A stretch of DNA of 64,000 nt from Pseudomonadota bacterium (GCA_022360315.1 JAKSDA010000596.1:1-64000), one strand, 5' to 3'. Positions 36,084 to 47,389 are shown, numbered from the stretch's first letter. Notes: a model not told the origin generated them from the letters alone. Made by a program: numbers and translations.

Positions 36084-36479
36084 GGCCACGAGCCTAGCCC
36101 GAATGCATCTCATCCGGGATTTGTTGATGTAACTCGCTAGAATGAATAAGTAATTCCGTTGCCACTGGGCTTGCCTCGCGCGCTCTGCTCACCCCTGCAG
36201 CGATAATTCGCAAATTAATTGCATTTGATTCGAATAACGGCTGATCGAGGCGCCTGCCCCCCGCATATTCACCCGACCCATCCACATGCCCTGGCGGCAC
36301 GAGCGGTGCAGACATAGCGCCGTGAGGTGCGGTCTTGGAGGAGAGAAGAGTCAGACCGACACCTCACGGCCGCTACGCGATGAGGAGAGACAGTTATACA
36401 CTGCGTAGATTTTATTGCAATACAATTGCTATAGCATTATACTTGATATAAATGCCAACCCGGCACCGTGACCATACAC
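36084..36479. other. Intergenic region with A+T-rich part and a long hairpin
   Basis: No gene was found. It contains the hairpin at 36316-36374, followed by an A+T-rich stretch (36390-36455) unusual for this window. Promoters or a small RNA are possible. Confidence 0.45.
36316..36374. promoter_or_regulatory. Long imperfect hairpin with purine-rich loop
   Basis: AGCGCCGTGAGGTG (36316-36329) plus GGTCT pairs with AGACC and CACCTCACGGCCGCT (to 36374), around a 17-base purine-rich loop TGGAGGAGAGAAGAGTC. There are one or two bulges. No U-run follows, so it is not a classic terminator. The loop contains Shine-Dalgarno-like GGAGGAG. It could be a structured RNA or a protein-binding site. Confidence 0.5.
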
Positions 36480-36507
36480 GGCCCCGGCCGCGATTGCGGT
36501 CGGGGCC
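36480..36507 (-). terminator. Stem-loop downstream of pilS
   Basis: GGCCCCGGCCGC-GATT-GCGGTCGGGGCC, a 12-bp stem with one G-T pair, lies 11 bases beyond the pilS stop. It is a strong G+C stem without a U-tract on the minus strand, so it may end the pil operon or protect its mRNA. Confidence 0.5.
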
Positions 36508-36518
36508 ACCGTGTGATC

Positions 36519-38410
36519 TCACGACACCTGATCGGATAGAGACGGAGCGGACGCACGGCGTGAGGACAGCTGCTGTTCGTCGGTCCCCAGCGGCAGAAGG
36601 ACGCGGAATGTACAGCCCTGGCCGGGTCGGCTGTCGATGCGAATATCGCCGCCGTGTTCGGTGATGATGCTGTGGCAGGTGGCCAGCCCCATTCCGGTTC
36701 CGCTGCTCTTGGTGGTGAAGAACGGTTCGAACACCCGGGGCAATATCTCCGGGGTGATCCCCGGGCCATCGTCGTCAACTTCGATGACGGCCTGTTCGCC
36801 GCGTTGCTCGATGCGCAGGGTCACGCGACTTTCGGCCGCAGCAGCGCCGTTGCGCAAGAGATTCCACACCACTTGGCGCACCCGCCCGGGGTCGGCGATG
36901 ATCTCGAGCGCGGTCTCCCCCCCCGCGCTCGCGCACTGGCACACCAGATTGACATCGACCTCGCCCAGGTTGCGATCTCGCCGGAACACACTCATGGTCT
37001 CGCGAACCAGGTCGACCAGATCGAAGCGCAGGAGCTCGCGCGGCTGCGGATTGGTGTAATCCAGGAGGTCGGTGAGCAAGCTATTGAGGCGATCGACCTC
37101 ACGGGTGATGATATCCATGAGCGCGCGGCCCTCGTCATCGCTACGCGGATCGGTCCGCAGAAGCTCGATAGAACCGGAAATCGCCGCCAGGGGATTGCGG
37201 ATTTCGTGCGCCACCCCGGCCGCCAGGCGTCCCACTACAGCCAGTCTTTCGGCCCGGCGAACCTGCACCTCCATGGCACGCATCTCGGTCAGGTCCTGGA
37301 AGTTGATGATACGGCCGATGACCTCGTCCTGATTGTCGCGCAGCGGCGACACCGACACGCCCACGACCAGTTCGATCGGTTTTGAACGAGCTGGCCGGTC
37401 GCCCGGCTGGTCCGCGCTGTCTCGGCCGGCCCGGCCTTGTTTGGCGGGCCGGCGCAGCAGGCATACATTCAGCTCGAGGCGCCGCACTTCTTCGCGATCG
37501 CCCAGACCGACCAGTACATCGGCCAGCTCTGGCATGAAGCCGAGCACTGGCTTGCCGACGACTTCGTCCGAACTCAGCTCGAGAATGTCGCAGGCAACCC
37601 GATTGGTCGTCAGCACATTGCCGTTCATGTCGACCGTGATGAGCCCGCTCGACAGACAGCGGACGATATCCTGGTACAGCGCCCGCAGGTCGGCAACCCG
37701 GGTGCGCTGGGTTTCGAGAGAAGCGCTGGTGTATTGAATCTGGCCGCCCAGATTGTAGGCCAGAACCGCGACGCCTGCGAACGCAGCCAGATTGAGCGCC
37801 ATGGCCCGGCCCAGCTCGACGCTGGTCAAGCTGCTGGGCAGCACTCGCTGGCCGGCAAAACTGGGCAGGATGTCGAGCCATCCCAGCAAACTCACCGCTG
37901 AAAACACCGCGATGGATGCTGCGGCGACGATGACCGCGCCGGCCCGGAGTCGAATGGTGGCAGCGGCGATGATCGACAGGGCGAAGAAAAACGTATATGC
38001 ACTCTGCGCTCCGCCGGTAACGTGAACCAAAAGCGCACTGGTGATCAGGTCGGCCACGAGCTGAATATCGGCCAGCCGTCGGGGATCGGCGACGCGATTG
38101 AGCACCAGCGAATAGATGATCGTGAGCAGATATGTCGTGCCGATGATGACGAAAAGCACCAGCGAATTGGGCGCCAACGGATCGACATTACTGAGCCAGG
38201 ACAAGAGCAGCGTCGCTCCCAGGACCAGGCTGATCAACACCAGCCGGAACAACATCAGGTAGGTGACCCGTCGGTGCAGACCGACGCGACGCGACAGGTC
38301 GCCGCCGGTCAGGGTGCGAATGGTACGAAATAGCGCCGGAGCTGCAGATTCGCCGCTCGGTGCCGACCCCCCCGGACGACTCCCCGCCGATTCGTCCGGT
38401 ACCTGTTCTT

Positions 38411-38414
<4 letters not shown>
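36519..38414 (-). CDS. pilS: PilS-like sensor histidine kinase
   Basis: 631 residues. The N-terminal part has a multi-helix membrane domain of about six segments (LMLFRLVLISLVLGATLLL, LFVIIGTTYLLTIIYSLVL and others). A PAS-like domain follows (DIVRCLSSGLITVDMNG). The histidine phosphotransfer segment is VAHEIRNPLAAISGSIEL, and the ATPase has N, G1, F and G2 boxes (VVWNLLRNGAAAA, VDDDGPGI, EPFFTTKSSGTGMGLA). The ATG overlaps the pilC stop by four bases. Membership in the pilB-T-C cluster supports the PilS assignment, control of pilus genes through a PilR-type regulator, but no pilR follows here. Confidence 0.85.
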
Positions 38415-39622
<1,208 letters not shown>

Positions 39623-39638
39623 CGCCGGTACCTTCTTT

Positions 39639-40742
39639 CTAATTCGACGGCGGGCGCATCGACCCCCCGGACTGGGCTGTAGTGATCATCGTCTTGAGCT
39701 CGTCAATCTCCGAGGAGCGACCCAGCGCGTCTTCCAGCGTGATTTGGCGCTTGAGAAACAGATCGCAGAGCGACTGGTTCATGGTCTGCATCGCGAATTT
39801 GGACTGGCCGATCTGCATTTGCGAGTAAATCTGGTGCAGTTTGTCCTCGCGGATGAGATTGCGGATAGCGGCGTTGGGAATGAGAATCTCACAGGCCATT
39901 ACCCGCCCGGAGCCGGACGCGCGCGGCACCAGGGTCTGGCAGATCACAGCCTCGAGCACGAACGAGAGCACCGCCCGCACCTGAGACTGCTGATGGGGCG
40001 GAAATACGTCGATGATCCGGTTGATGGTCTGGACCGCGCTGTTGGTGTGCAGCGTGGCCATGGCCAGGTGACCGGTCTCGGCGATGGTAAGAGCGGCCTC
40101 GATGGTCTCGAGGTCGCGCATTTCGCCGATGAGAACCACATCGGGATCCTGGCGGAGGATGTACTTGAGTGCCTTGGAAAACGACTTGGTGTCGGATCCC
40201 ACTTCGCGCTGGTTGACCAGGCTGTTCTTGTGCTGGTGCAAATACTCGATGGGATCTTCGATGGTGACGATGTGATGGCGGTGGGACTGGTTGATGCGGT
40301 CGATCATCGACGCCAGGGTGGTCGATTTGCCCGAGCCAGTGGGGCCGGTGACCAGGATCAAGCCGCGCGGCCGTTCACACAGATCCTCGATGACCCTGGG
40401 CATGCCGATTTCGGTCAACGGCATAATATTGAAGGGGACCAGCCGAAACGCCCCGGCCACCGCGTTGCGCTGCATGAAAATATTGGCCCGAAATCGGGCC
40501 AGATTCTTGACACCAAATGAGAGATCGAGCTCGAGGTCCTCCTCGAAGCGCATTTTTTGCGAATCGGTGAGGATCGAATAACACAGTTGCTTGGTGTCCA
40601 TCGGAGCGAGTGAATCGGTGCGCAGCGGGACGAGCTGTCCATCGATGCGCAACTGGGGCGGCGTTCCGGTGGTGATGTGAAGATCGGATGCGCCCTGGTC
40701 GATCATGGCTTTGAGCAACTGATGTAGAGTGGGAACCGCCAT
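39639..40742 (-). CDS. pilT: Type IV pilus retraction ATPase PilT
   Basis: 367 residues. Walker A VTGPTGSGKSTTLASMID, Asp box TIEDPIEYLH, Walker B-like VVLIGEMRDLETIEAA, His box TGHLAMATLHTNSA, and the PilT-type AIRNLIRE are present. The N-terminal PAS-like domain has SDLHITTGTPPQLRIDG. It powers pilus depolymerisation and twitching motility. It lies between pilB and pilC with short gaps, so a single operon. Confidence 0.97.
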   Translation of the reverse strand: MAVPTLHQLLKAMIDQGASDLHITTGTPPQLRIDGQLVPLRTDSLAPMDTKQLCYSILTDSQKMRFEEDLELDLSFGVKNLARFRANIFMQRNAVAGAFRLVPFNIMPLTEIGMPRVIEDLCERPRGLILVTGPTGSGKSTTLASMIDRINQSHRHHIVTIEDPIEYLHQHKNSLVNQREVGSDTKSFSKALKYILRQDPDVVLIGEMRDLETIEAALTIAETGHLAMATLHTNSAVQTINRIIDVFPPHQQSQVRAVLSFVLEAVICQTLVPRASGSGRVMACEILIPNAAIRNLIREDKLHQIYSQMQIGQSKFAMQTMNQSLCDLFLKRQITLEDALGRSSEIDELKTMITTAQSGGSMRPPSN

Positions 40743-40754
40743 TGATGGACCTCG

Positions 40755-42446
40755 TCAATCGGCTACTGTGGTTCGAAGAATTTCTTCAGGAGTGGTGGTG
40801 CCTTCGATAATTTTGTTGATTCCGGCCATTCGCAGGGTCTGCACGCCCTCGCGGATCATATCGGTCTTGAGTTCGGCGGCCGAGGCCCCCTGCAGGACCA
40901 GCTCCTTGAGGTTTTCGGTGAAGGGCATGACTTCGTAGAGGGCGATGCGGCCGCGATACCCGGTGTTGCCGCAACTCTTGCACCCGACCCCCCGGTACAG
41001 AGTACACGTCTCGATCTGTTGCGGAGTCATCCCCATATCTCTCAGCGCCTCGCCGTGCTTTTCGGTCTCTTCCCGGCAATCGAAGCAGATCTTGCGGGCC
41101 AGGCGCTGGGCCAGGATCAGATTGACCGATGCGGTGACCAGGAATGGTTCGACGCCCATATTGAGTAGGCGCGAAATCGTCGAGGGAGCGTCGTTGGTGT
41201 GAAGCGTGGACAGTACCAGGTGTCCGGTGAGCGCGGCCTTGACGCCGATCTCCGCGGTCTCGAAGTCGCGGATCTCCCCCACCATGATGATGTTGGGATC
41301 CTGGCGCAAAAACGAGCGCAGCGACGTGGCGAAGTTCAGGCCGATCTCCTCGTGCATCTGTACCTGGTTGATGCCGGGCAGGTTGAACTCCACCGGATCT
41401 TCCGCGGTGCTGATATTGCACTCGCTGGTGTTGAGTTCGGTGAGCGCCGAGTACAGCGTTGTCGTTTTTCCCGAACCGGTCGGTCCCGTCACCAGGACCA
41501 TGCCGTACGGCTGGTAGATGGCTTTCTTGAAATCACTGAGTGGTTCGGGCTCGAAACCGAGTCTGGTCATATCGAGCTGAAGCTGCGACTTGTCGAGCAG
41601 TCGGAGGACGATCTTTTCGCCATAGAGCGTGGGCAGGCACGAGACGCGAAAGTCCATTTCGCGGTTTTTGCCGATTTTCAGCTTGATGCGCCCGTCCTGG
41701 GGTAATCGCCGCTCGGCGATATCGAGGCTCGCCATGATCTTGATGCGGCTGATGATGGCATTGCGCAACTTGAGCGGCGGGTGCATGGCCTCGTGCAAGA
41801 TGCCGTCGACCCGAAAGCGAACCCGGAACGACTTTTCGTACGGTTCGAGGTGGATGTCCGATGCCTTGCGCTTGATCGCCGAGAGCAGAATGGCGTTGCA
41901 CAGCTTGACCACCGGCGCCTCGCCCGCCTGATTTTCGAGATCGACAATGTTGACCGACTCCTCCGCGGTCGAGGCAAAATCGACTTCCTCGTCGAATTCG
42001 CCGATCACCTCGTCGAGGTCGGGGCCCTTGTCGTAGTAACGCAATATGGCGTCTTCGATTGCCGATTCGGACGCCACTACAGGTTCGATATTGTATTGAG
42101 TGAGAAACTTGAGCTCGTCGATGGCGTAGATGTTCGACGGATCGGACATCGCGACGATCAAGGTCGAACCGGCGCGATTGACCGGAATGACCATGTGCTT
42201 CTGCGCGACGTCCTTTGGAATCAGCTTGAGAACCTCGGCAGCAATATCGAAATCGCTCAGGTTGATGGAGGGCAAGCTGTACTGGCGAGCCAGGAAATGG
42301 GTCAAATCCTGGTCGTCCACGTAACCGAGCTTGTTCAAAGCGACGCCCAGCCGTTTGCCGGTGCGCCTGGCTTCGTCTTGAGCCTCCTGCAACTGCTGAA
42401 GCGAGATCATCTTCTCGCGAACGAGAAGCTCGCCTAATCGGCTCAT
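40755..42446 (-). CDS. pilB: Type IV pilus assembly ATPase PilB
   Basis: 563 residues. The N-terminal T2SSE-N domain (LGELLVREKMISLQQLQEAQ) precedes the ATPase, with Walker A LVTGPTGSGKTTTLYSALTE, Asp box STAEDPVEFNLPG, and Walker B IIMVGEIRDFETAEIG. A zinc-type tetracysteine is present (CFDCREE and CKSCGNTGYRGR). It drives pilus extension. It is the first gene of pilB-T-C-S, with AGGGGG upstream of the ATG. Confidence 0.97.
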   Translation of the reverse strand: MSRLGELLVREKMISLQQLQEAQDEARRTGKRLGVALNKLGYVDDQDLTHFLARQYSLPSINLSDFDIAAEVLKLIPKDVAQKHMVIPVNRAGSTLIVAMSDPSNIYAIDELKFLTQYNIEPVVASESAIEDAILRYYDKGPDLDEVIGEFDEEVDFASTAEESVNIVDLENQAGEAPVVKLCNAILLSAIKRKASDIHLEPYEKSFRVRFRVDGILHEAMHPPLKLRNAIISRIKIMASLDIAERRLPQDGRIKLKIGKNREMDFRVSCLPTLYGEKIVLRLLDKSQLQLDMTRLGFEPEPLSDFKKAIYQPYGMVLVTGPTGSGKTTTLYSALTELNTSECNISTAEDPVEFNLPGINQVQMHEEIGLNFATSLRSFLRQDPNIIMVGEIRDFETAEIGVKAALTGHLVLSTLHTNDAPSTISRLLNMGVEPFLVTASVNLILAQRLARKICFDCREETEKHGEALRDMGMTPQQIETCTLYRGVGCKSCGNTGYRGRIALYEVMPFTENLKELVLQGASAAELKTDMIREGVQTLRMAGINKIIEGTTTPEEILRTTVAD

Positions 42447-43204
42447 GCGTTAACCCCCTGAAGATGATAGGTTTTTCACCAGAGTAGCCGGTGATGGCCG
42501 CGCTGTCAAACCACCTTGGCAACGATCGGCTCGTCCAAACGCCGCGCTCTGGTTCGCATTCCTTGCCGAACCGTCCCGACCAGACGAGTCTCGAGATGTA
42601 GTCCCATAGAGTTTCATCGGTGTCTTTATCGCTCATCGGGGCTGCCAATGGCATATTGATCGGACCTTTATTTACACGTCTAAGAAGGGTACCTGCGGCG
42701 AGTCAGTTCGAGTTAGTCCGGCACGTTAGCCCGCGTCGAAGCGAGATTTACGCATGAGCGTCGGTTTGTATGCGCAAATGCACGTCGTTGTACTCATCGG
42801 CAAATTGCGCGAGTGAGCGTGGCAGATTCAGGTGCACGATGAGCAGATGGGAGAGCCCGGGTTCGCAAGGCGAATTTTTTTGCGCCGGTTGCTCGATGTC
42901 CGGGTGTCCAGATCGTCTTCGGATGCCACGCAACACGAGAAAACTGGGAGGCGGGGTGCAGATGACCCGCAAGAGATGACAGGCAAACGATGATACGCAA
43001 AAGTGACGTGCAACGTGAGGAAGGCAAGCGCAGCGGTGCTCCATTAAGCGGTGCTCCATTCTTAGTCGCCATATGCCACGTGTCATCTGCCTCTGCCACA
43101 TCTGCTTCGCATCATCTATCGCATCATCTACCCGGTTTTTGTCTCCAGGTTTTTGTCTCCATCGACTCCGCGACCTTCACCTGGCTGGCGAAGTAGCCGA
43201 GCAA
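42447..43204. other. Intergenic region with short tandem duplications
   Basis: About 760 bases upstream of pilB and the small ORF at 43205. No convincing gene was found. A minus-strand stretch near 42750-42850 (LPRSLAQFADEYNDVHLRI) is faintly protein-like but has no start. Three short tandem duplications lie at 43032-43161. The pilB promoter is expected in the left part. Confidence 0.4.
43032..43161. repeat. Three adjacent short tandem duplications
   Basis: AGCGGTGCTCCATT occurs twice (43032 and 43047, 15-bp period). GCATCATCTAYC occurs twice (43109 and 43121, 12-bp period). GGTTTTTGTCTCCA occurs twice (43134 and 43148, 14-bp period). Three independent duplications within 130 bp, none in a gene, indicate local replication slippage or a repeat-built regulatory region. 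Confidence 0.8.
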
Positions 43205-43429
43205 ATGACTAAGAGAATAAAATTACCGGAGTTGTTGATGGACTATAGAAAAGCGCGCGAGCTTGCCAGCCTACGCCACGAACTACGGAAACTTCTGTCG
43301 CTCGGACAGCACGAAGGCGCCGCAGACCTGTTGAGCCGGTTCCACTCGGTGGCAGATCGAGATATTTCTCTGCAAAACGAGTACGAGCGCTGGAGACTGC
43401 GTTTCCACCTGCTGCGACGAGCCGCGTAG
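43205..43429 (+). CDS. Small charged helical protein
   Basis: 74 residues from ATG 43205: MTKRIKLPELLMDYRKAREL, then HELRKLLSLGQHEGAADLLS and ending RWRLRFHLLRRAA. Strongly helical and basic, with no cysteine, signal or TM segment. The ribosome-binding site is weak (GTAGCCGAG), and the frame is open further upstream. No family was recognised; it may be a small regulatory or nucleic-acid-binding protein. Confidence 0.4.
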   Translation: MTKRIKLPELLMDYRKARELASLRHELRKLLSLGQHEGAADLLSRFHSVADRDISLQNEYERWRLRFHLLRRAA

Positions 43430-43903
43430 CCGTATGTTTCCGGCCAACAGAGCCGTAGTTTACTCCCGGAGTTCAGTGCAACTGCACGGCGCCGTGGGAC
43501 CGCAGGTGCCGGAAAGACCGTTTTGCAAGGCATACCGGCCAGCGACGCAGTCGCGTCTGGCGTGTTCGATTGGCGCCAGATAACTCACGCCGTAGATAGT
43601 TCTGCTCGATCGAAATCATTGTTTGTCGAGTGTAAGAGCGAGTGGGTGCCCACTGTCCTGGCCATGGTGGCGAGGGTCGGACCGCGAGCGCTCTCGAGGG
43701 TTTAGTTAGCACTCGATCGTCCGATGAAGTTGGAGCCGAGTCCAAAAATCGTCCCATCTATCCCCCAGGTTGCCCACTACTGCAACGAATCAGCATTTTC
43801 GACCTCGGCCACCATTGAAAACACCATCGTTCCTCCTGATTTGCCGTTCTTTGCACGTCCGAGTCGGGCGTATCTCTCTATCCCATCACCAAGGAGTTTG
43901 ATT
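43430..43903. other. Intergenic region, no gene seen
   Basis: About 470 bases before the subtilase start. The subtilase frame stays open back to 43724, but that part is not protein-like and lacks a ribosome-binding site. It presumably contains the protease promoter. Confidence 0.4.
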
Positions 43904-45400
43904 ATGCGGAAACGCTCATTGATCCGCTGTTTCACCGTGTTTCCATGGATTGCTTTCGTTCTGACCGGTTGTACTGCGATGGAGGGCGAAGTGACCGAAG
44001 TCCATGAGCCGCGCTCTGCCGGTGCCCAGGCCGGCGAGGCCATTCCCGGCCATTACATTGTGGTATTGCGCGACGATATCGCGACCAAGGCGGCGCGCAG
44101 CCTCGAAGAACGGGTTGGCGATTTCGGGCTGGGGGATCGGGTGAAGCGAGTGTTTTCGGTGATTCCTGCCTTTGCCGCCCGGCTATCCCCGGCCGAGCTC
44201 GCCCGACTCCAGCGCGCCCCTACCGTGGCGCACATCGAGCCGGACCGAGTGATGTCCATTGACGGCACGCGCAAGGTCGAGGCCGATGGTGTCGACCGTA
44301 TCGATCAGCGCGCGCTCCCCTGCAATGGCGACTTCAACGATAACGGCCTCACTGGCAAAAATGTCAATCTCTATATTGTAGACACTGGAATTCGCAAGAC
44401 CCATCGGGAGTTTGGCGACCGGGTCAGCAAGGGATTTACAGCGATCGTCAAGACGGATGATCTGGGTGCCTGCGCAGCCGCTGACGCTGTTGGCGACTGC
44501 GACTGCCAGGGCCACGGCAGCCACGTGGCCAGCACCGCCGCAGGCGCCGCCTACGGCGTTGCCCCCCAGGCCAGATTGCACCCGGTGCGCGTCCTGGACT
44601 GTTACGGTGGTGGCACGACATCGGGTGTCATTGCCGGAGTTGATTTTGTCGCTGCAGATTGTGCCAGACAGCCCGGTCCCTGCGTCGCCAATATGAGCCT
44701 GGGCGGAGCTCGTTCCGAGGGGTTGAACCAGGCGATCCAGAGGGCGGTTGCTGCGGGAATTTCCTTTGCTGTGGCTGCTGGCAATAGCAATACAAACGCC
44801 TGCCAGACCTCACCAGCGAGCGCCGAGACGGCGATTGCCGTGGCTGCCACCGATGACCATGACAGGCGAGCATCGTTTTCCAACTTTGGCGAGTGCGTGG
44901 ATATTTTTGCTCCTGGTGTGACCATCAAGGGTGCCAGTGCGGTGAGCGATACCTCGACGATGGAACTCTCGGGCACGTCCATGGCCAGCCCTCACGTCGC
45001 TGGTGCCATTGCATTGCATCTGGAAAAGAACCCCACGGCGACCCCGACTGACATCAGAAACGCTCTCGAAAATTCGGCCACGATCGATTGTGTCGATGAC
45101 CCCAAGGGGCCGTGGAACCGCTTGCTCTACGCCGACCTCTCGGCAGGACCGTTCAGCTGTTCGGCATTGAATCCCAACACCTGCGAGGGTCACTGCGATG
45201 GCCAGTCGGCAGGCGATTGTTGGTGCGACACCATGTGCGAAAATTACGGCGATTGCTGCTCGGATTACCGGCCGATATGCGTCGACAATACGTGCCAGAA
45301 CAACTGCAACAAACAGGCACCGGGGGGCTGCTGGTGTGACAGCCTGTGCGCCCACTTTGGCGATTGCTGTACCGACAAACGGGACATGTGCGGGTCCTGA
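43904..45400 (+). CDS. Secreted proteinase K-like subtilase with two somatomedin-B-like domains
   Basis: 498 residues. ATG 43904 has AAGGAG about seven bases upstream and gives a lipoprotein-type signal ending VLTGC. An inhibitor I9-like propeptide follows (GHYIVVLRDDIA, VAHIEPD). The catalytic triad is complete: LYIVDTGI (Asp), GHGSHVASTAAG (His), LSGTSMASPHVAGA (Ser), with the oxyanion Asn in VAAGNSN. Two C-terminal Cys-rich modules of about 35 residues (CWCDTMCENYGDCC and CWCDSLCAHFGDCC) look like somatomedin-B domains. It is probably an extracellular or surface protease, fitting a predatory lifestyle. Confidence 0.92.
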   Translation: MRKRSLIRCFTVFPWIAFVLTGCTAMEGEVTEVHEPRSAGAQAGEAIPGHYIVVLRDDIATKAARSLEERVGDFGLGDRVKRVFSVIPAFAARLSPAELARLQRAPTVAHIEPDRVMSIDGTRKVEADGVDRIDQRALPCNGDFNDNGLTGKNVNLYIVDTGIRKTHREFGDRVSKGFTAIVKTDDLGACAAADAVGDCDCQGHGSHVASTAAGAAYGVAPQARLHPVRVLDCYGGGTTSGVIAGVDFVAADCARQPGPCVANMSLGGARSEGLNQAIQRAVAAGISFAVAAGNSNTNACQTSPASAETAIAVAATDDHDRRASFSNFGECVDIFAPGVTIKGASAVSDTSTMELSGTSMASPHVAGAIALHLEKNPTATPTDIRNALENSATIDCVDDPKGPWNRLLYADLSAGPFSCSALNPNTCEGHCDGQSAGDCWCDTMCENYGDCCSDYRPICVDNTCQNNCNKQAPGGCWCDSLCAHFGDCCTDKRDMCGS

Positions 45401-45424
45401 GTCCTGTGTACCAGCAGACGCCGA

Positions 45425-45496
45425 CGTTAGCAGCATTCGGGAAAAATCGTTTTTCCCGAATCTGCGTGCGTCCGGGATTTCCCGAACGCTGCTAGC
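45425..45496. terminator. Nested palindrome between convergent genes
   Basis: Outer arms CGTTAGCAGC (45425-45434) and GCTGCTAGCG (45487-45496) enclose an inner stem ATTCGGGAAAAA-TCG-TTTTTCCCGAAT (45435-45461) and a further CCGGGATTTCCCGAA segment. The inner stem has A and T runs suited to termination on both strands. It separates the subtilase from the DUF971 gene, whose stop lies inside the outer arm. A bidirectional terminator is the simplest reading. Confidence 0.65.
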
Positions 45497-45782
45497 GACG
45501 ATCCTGGTACAGAGCGGTCAAGCGGTAGATACCGGTTGAATGTCCATCGCTGAAGTGAATGCTCAGTCCGTAGTTTCCGACCAGCGCCATATGAGTGACC
45601 GTGAGATCATCCGGTACCGTGTCGGGGTCGAGAATGCGCTCGCCGGTGAACTCGTTCTGGCACACCGCACAGACACAGCGGACGCGCAGGTCGCGGGCCG
45701 ACCAGACGTCCTCGACATCGTCATCCCAGACAAATCGGACCTCGGGCTTGCCCAGACCCACGATTTCGATTGGCATCGGCAT
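45492..45782 (-). CDS. DUF971 (gamma-butyrobetaine hydroxylase-like N-terminal domain) protein
   Basis: 96 residues starting at ATG 45782 with GGTAGG just upstream. The sequence follows the DUF971 pattern: [36 protein letters not shown] (metal-type cysteines), and [20 protein letters not shown] with GIYRLTAL. Stand-alone DUF971 proteins are linked to iron-sulfur or metal handling, but the role is not settled. Divergent from the methyltransferase gene at 45842. Confidence 0.85.
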   Translation of the reverse strand: MPMPIEIVGLGKPEVRFVWDDDVEDVWSARDLRVRCVCAVCQNEFTGERILDPDTVPDDLTVTHMALVGNYGLSIHFSDGHSTGIYRLTALYQDRR

Positions 45783-45841
45783 GGTGCCTACCTTACCCGC
45801 ATGGTTGCCGCTGGCGCCACATCGTGTACGGTAGCGCGCGC

Positions 45842-47389
45842 ATGCCCCGAAAATCGGACAAAAAGCCGGCGGCCCGGACGAGCAAGACCAGGGTTCGCTT
45901 GGCCCGGCGGGATGGTCAGACAGTCGGACTCCTCGATCGGCCCGATCCGACAAAGCGCCCGAAGAGTACCAAGCTCACCAAACGCAACAGTAGAAGTGCG
46001 GCGCTTCGCCCGGTCCGGCGGAGTGGCCGGACTTCTCCAGGCAAGGATCGACGCGCTTTCAGCACAGCCCGCGCGCCGGGACGCAGCGAACAGGGCGGTG
46101 ATACCGAGCTGAGCCAAAAGCTGGCTAGAGCACTGCGAGCAGCGCAGTCCGATAACCAGGTCAACCCGCTCCACGCCTATCCAGCCCGTATGCACCCGGC
46201 CACGGCTCGCTCTCTGGTCGAACTGACCCTGGGCCTTGCCGGGCCAGGTCCGCTGGTCTTGTTGGATCCATTTTGTGGCTCGGGCACGACGCTGATCGAA
46301 GGCTGCCGGCAGGGTGCCCGTACCCTCGGCGTCGACGCCAATCCGCTGGCTGTGCTCATCGCCACAGCGCAGACCTGGATCGCTCCAAGCAAGAGATACG
46401 CCGAGCTTCGCAAACTCGGTCACAGTATTACCAGTGCGGTGTTGGCCACGGGAAAAGCCGCTCGCCGGGCGAGCCATGAACCGGCTCCTCTGCGGGCTCC
46501 GGCCGGCGTGGACCCGGAACGGCGCAATCGCCTGCTGGCCGACTGGTTTGCACCCCATGTGCGACGCGAACTCGAAGCCATCGCCGCACAGATCGACGAG
46601 GTCCAACAACGCGATGCCGAGCTGGCCAATTTTTTAACGGTTGCGCTCTCGGCGATACTATACAAAGTATCTTACAGAGCCTCGGATACGGATTCGAGCC
46701 GTCTTTCCCGGCGCGTTGCACGGGGTCACGCTGCTCGTCTTTTTGGCCAGCGCATCGACCAGCTGATCTCGGGCCTCGGCGATCTGGCCGGGGCGCCTCC
46801 GAGTACCGTACACTGTGGCGATGCCCGGCACCTTGCCGATGTGGGCGTGGCCGACAGCAGTATCGATGCCATCGTGACTTCGCCTCCCTATCCAGGAACC
46901 TACGATTACGCCGAACAGCACCGCTTGCGTCTGGATTTTCTGGCCATCCCGACGGATCAACTCGGCCAGCGCGAGATCGGCGCCAGGCGACATTTTGCCG
47001 GGCAAGGAGCGCCACCGCGTCGAGCCCGACGGCGCTTCACGCGCTCGCTGACCGCGGCCCTGACCGAAATCGCTCGAGTCCTCCGACCGGGCGGTCGAGC
47101 GGCCGTCATGCTCGGCGATTCGATCGCAGGTGGTCGGGTCATGTGGGCTGACGAGACAATCGCCACTGCAATCGAAAGAGTCGAATCGCGCACGGACGGT
47201 GCGCCTGGGCACGGTTCGGCTATATCAATCGAGGTCGAGGCCTGGGCCTGGCACTCACGCCCCACGCTGGGACGCGAGGAATATCGACTGTTTGGAGATC
47301 GACCGAAACGAGAATGCATTTTTTTGCTCAGAAAAAGCGTCTCCTTGACAAATCTCTCGAGGCCGCCTCGAAAAACAAAACCCTGGTAA
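45842..47389 (+). CDS. Orphan N4/N6 DNA methyltransferase-like protein
   Basis: 515 residues from ATG 45842. A basic, disordered N-terminus of about 85 residues precedes [20 protein letters not shown], the SAM motif [17 protein letters not shown], and [15 protein letters not shown]. Far downstream lies the catalytic motif [16 protein letters not shown], then [17 protein letters not shown]. Motif order is I before IV, and SPPY points to amino-methylation of cytosine or adenine. No restriction enzyme or specificity gene is adjacent, so it would be a solitary methyltransferase. An RNA target cannot be excluded because Trm11-like enzymes share the motif order. Confidence 0.8.
   Translation: MPRKSDKKPAARTSKTRVRLARRDGQTVGLLDRPDPTKRPKSTKLTKRNSRSAALRPVRRSGRTSPGKDRRAFSTARAPGRSEQGGDTELSQKLARALRAAQSDNQVNPLHAYPARMHPATARSLVELTLGLAGPGPLVLLDPFCGSGTTLIEGCRQGARTLGVDANPLAVLIATAQTWIAPSKRYAELRKLGHSITSAVLATGKAARRASHEPAPLRAPAGVDPERRNRLLADWFAPHVRRELEAIAAQIDEVQQRDAELANFLTVALSAILYKVSYRASDTDSSRLSRRVARGHAARLFGQRIDQLISGLGDLAGAPPSTVHCGDARHLADVGVADSSIDAIVTSPPYPGTYDYAEQHRLRLDFLAIPTDQLGQREIGARRHFAGQGAPPRRARRRFTRSLTAALTEIARVLRPGGRAAVMLGDSIAGGRVMWADETIATAIERVESRTDGAPGHGSAISIEVEAWAWHSRPTLGREEYRLFGDRPKRECIFLLRKSVSLTNLSRPPRKTKPW

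Noticed and set aside
41533-42654. Long minus-strand frame overlapping pilB
   Set aside because: It is an Arg/Pro-rich shadow of pilB in another frame; PilB motifs lie in the annotated frame.
42750-42850. Minus-strand LPRSLAQFADEYNDVHLRI resembling the start of a LysR effector domain
   Set aside because: Only about 30 residues, no helix-turn-helix upstream, no start or ribosome-binding site; chance similarity cannot be excluded.
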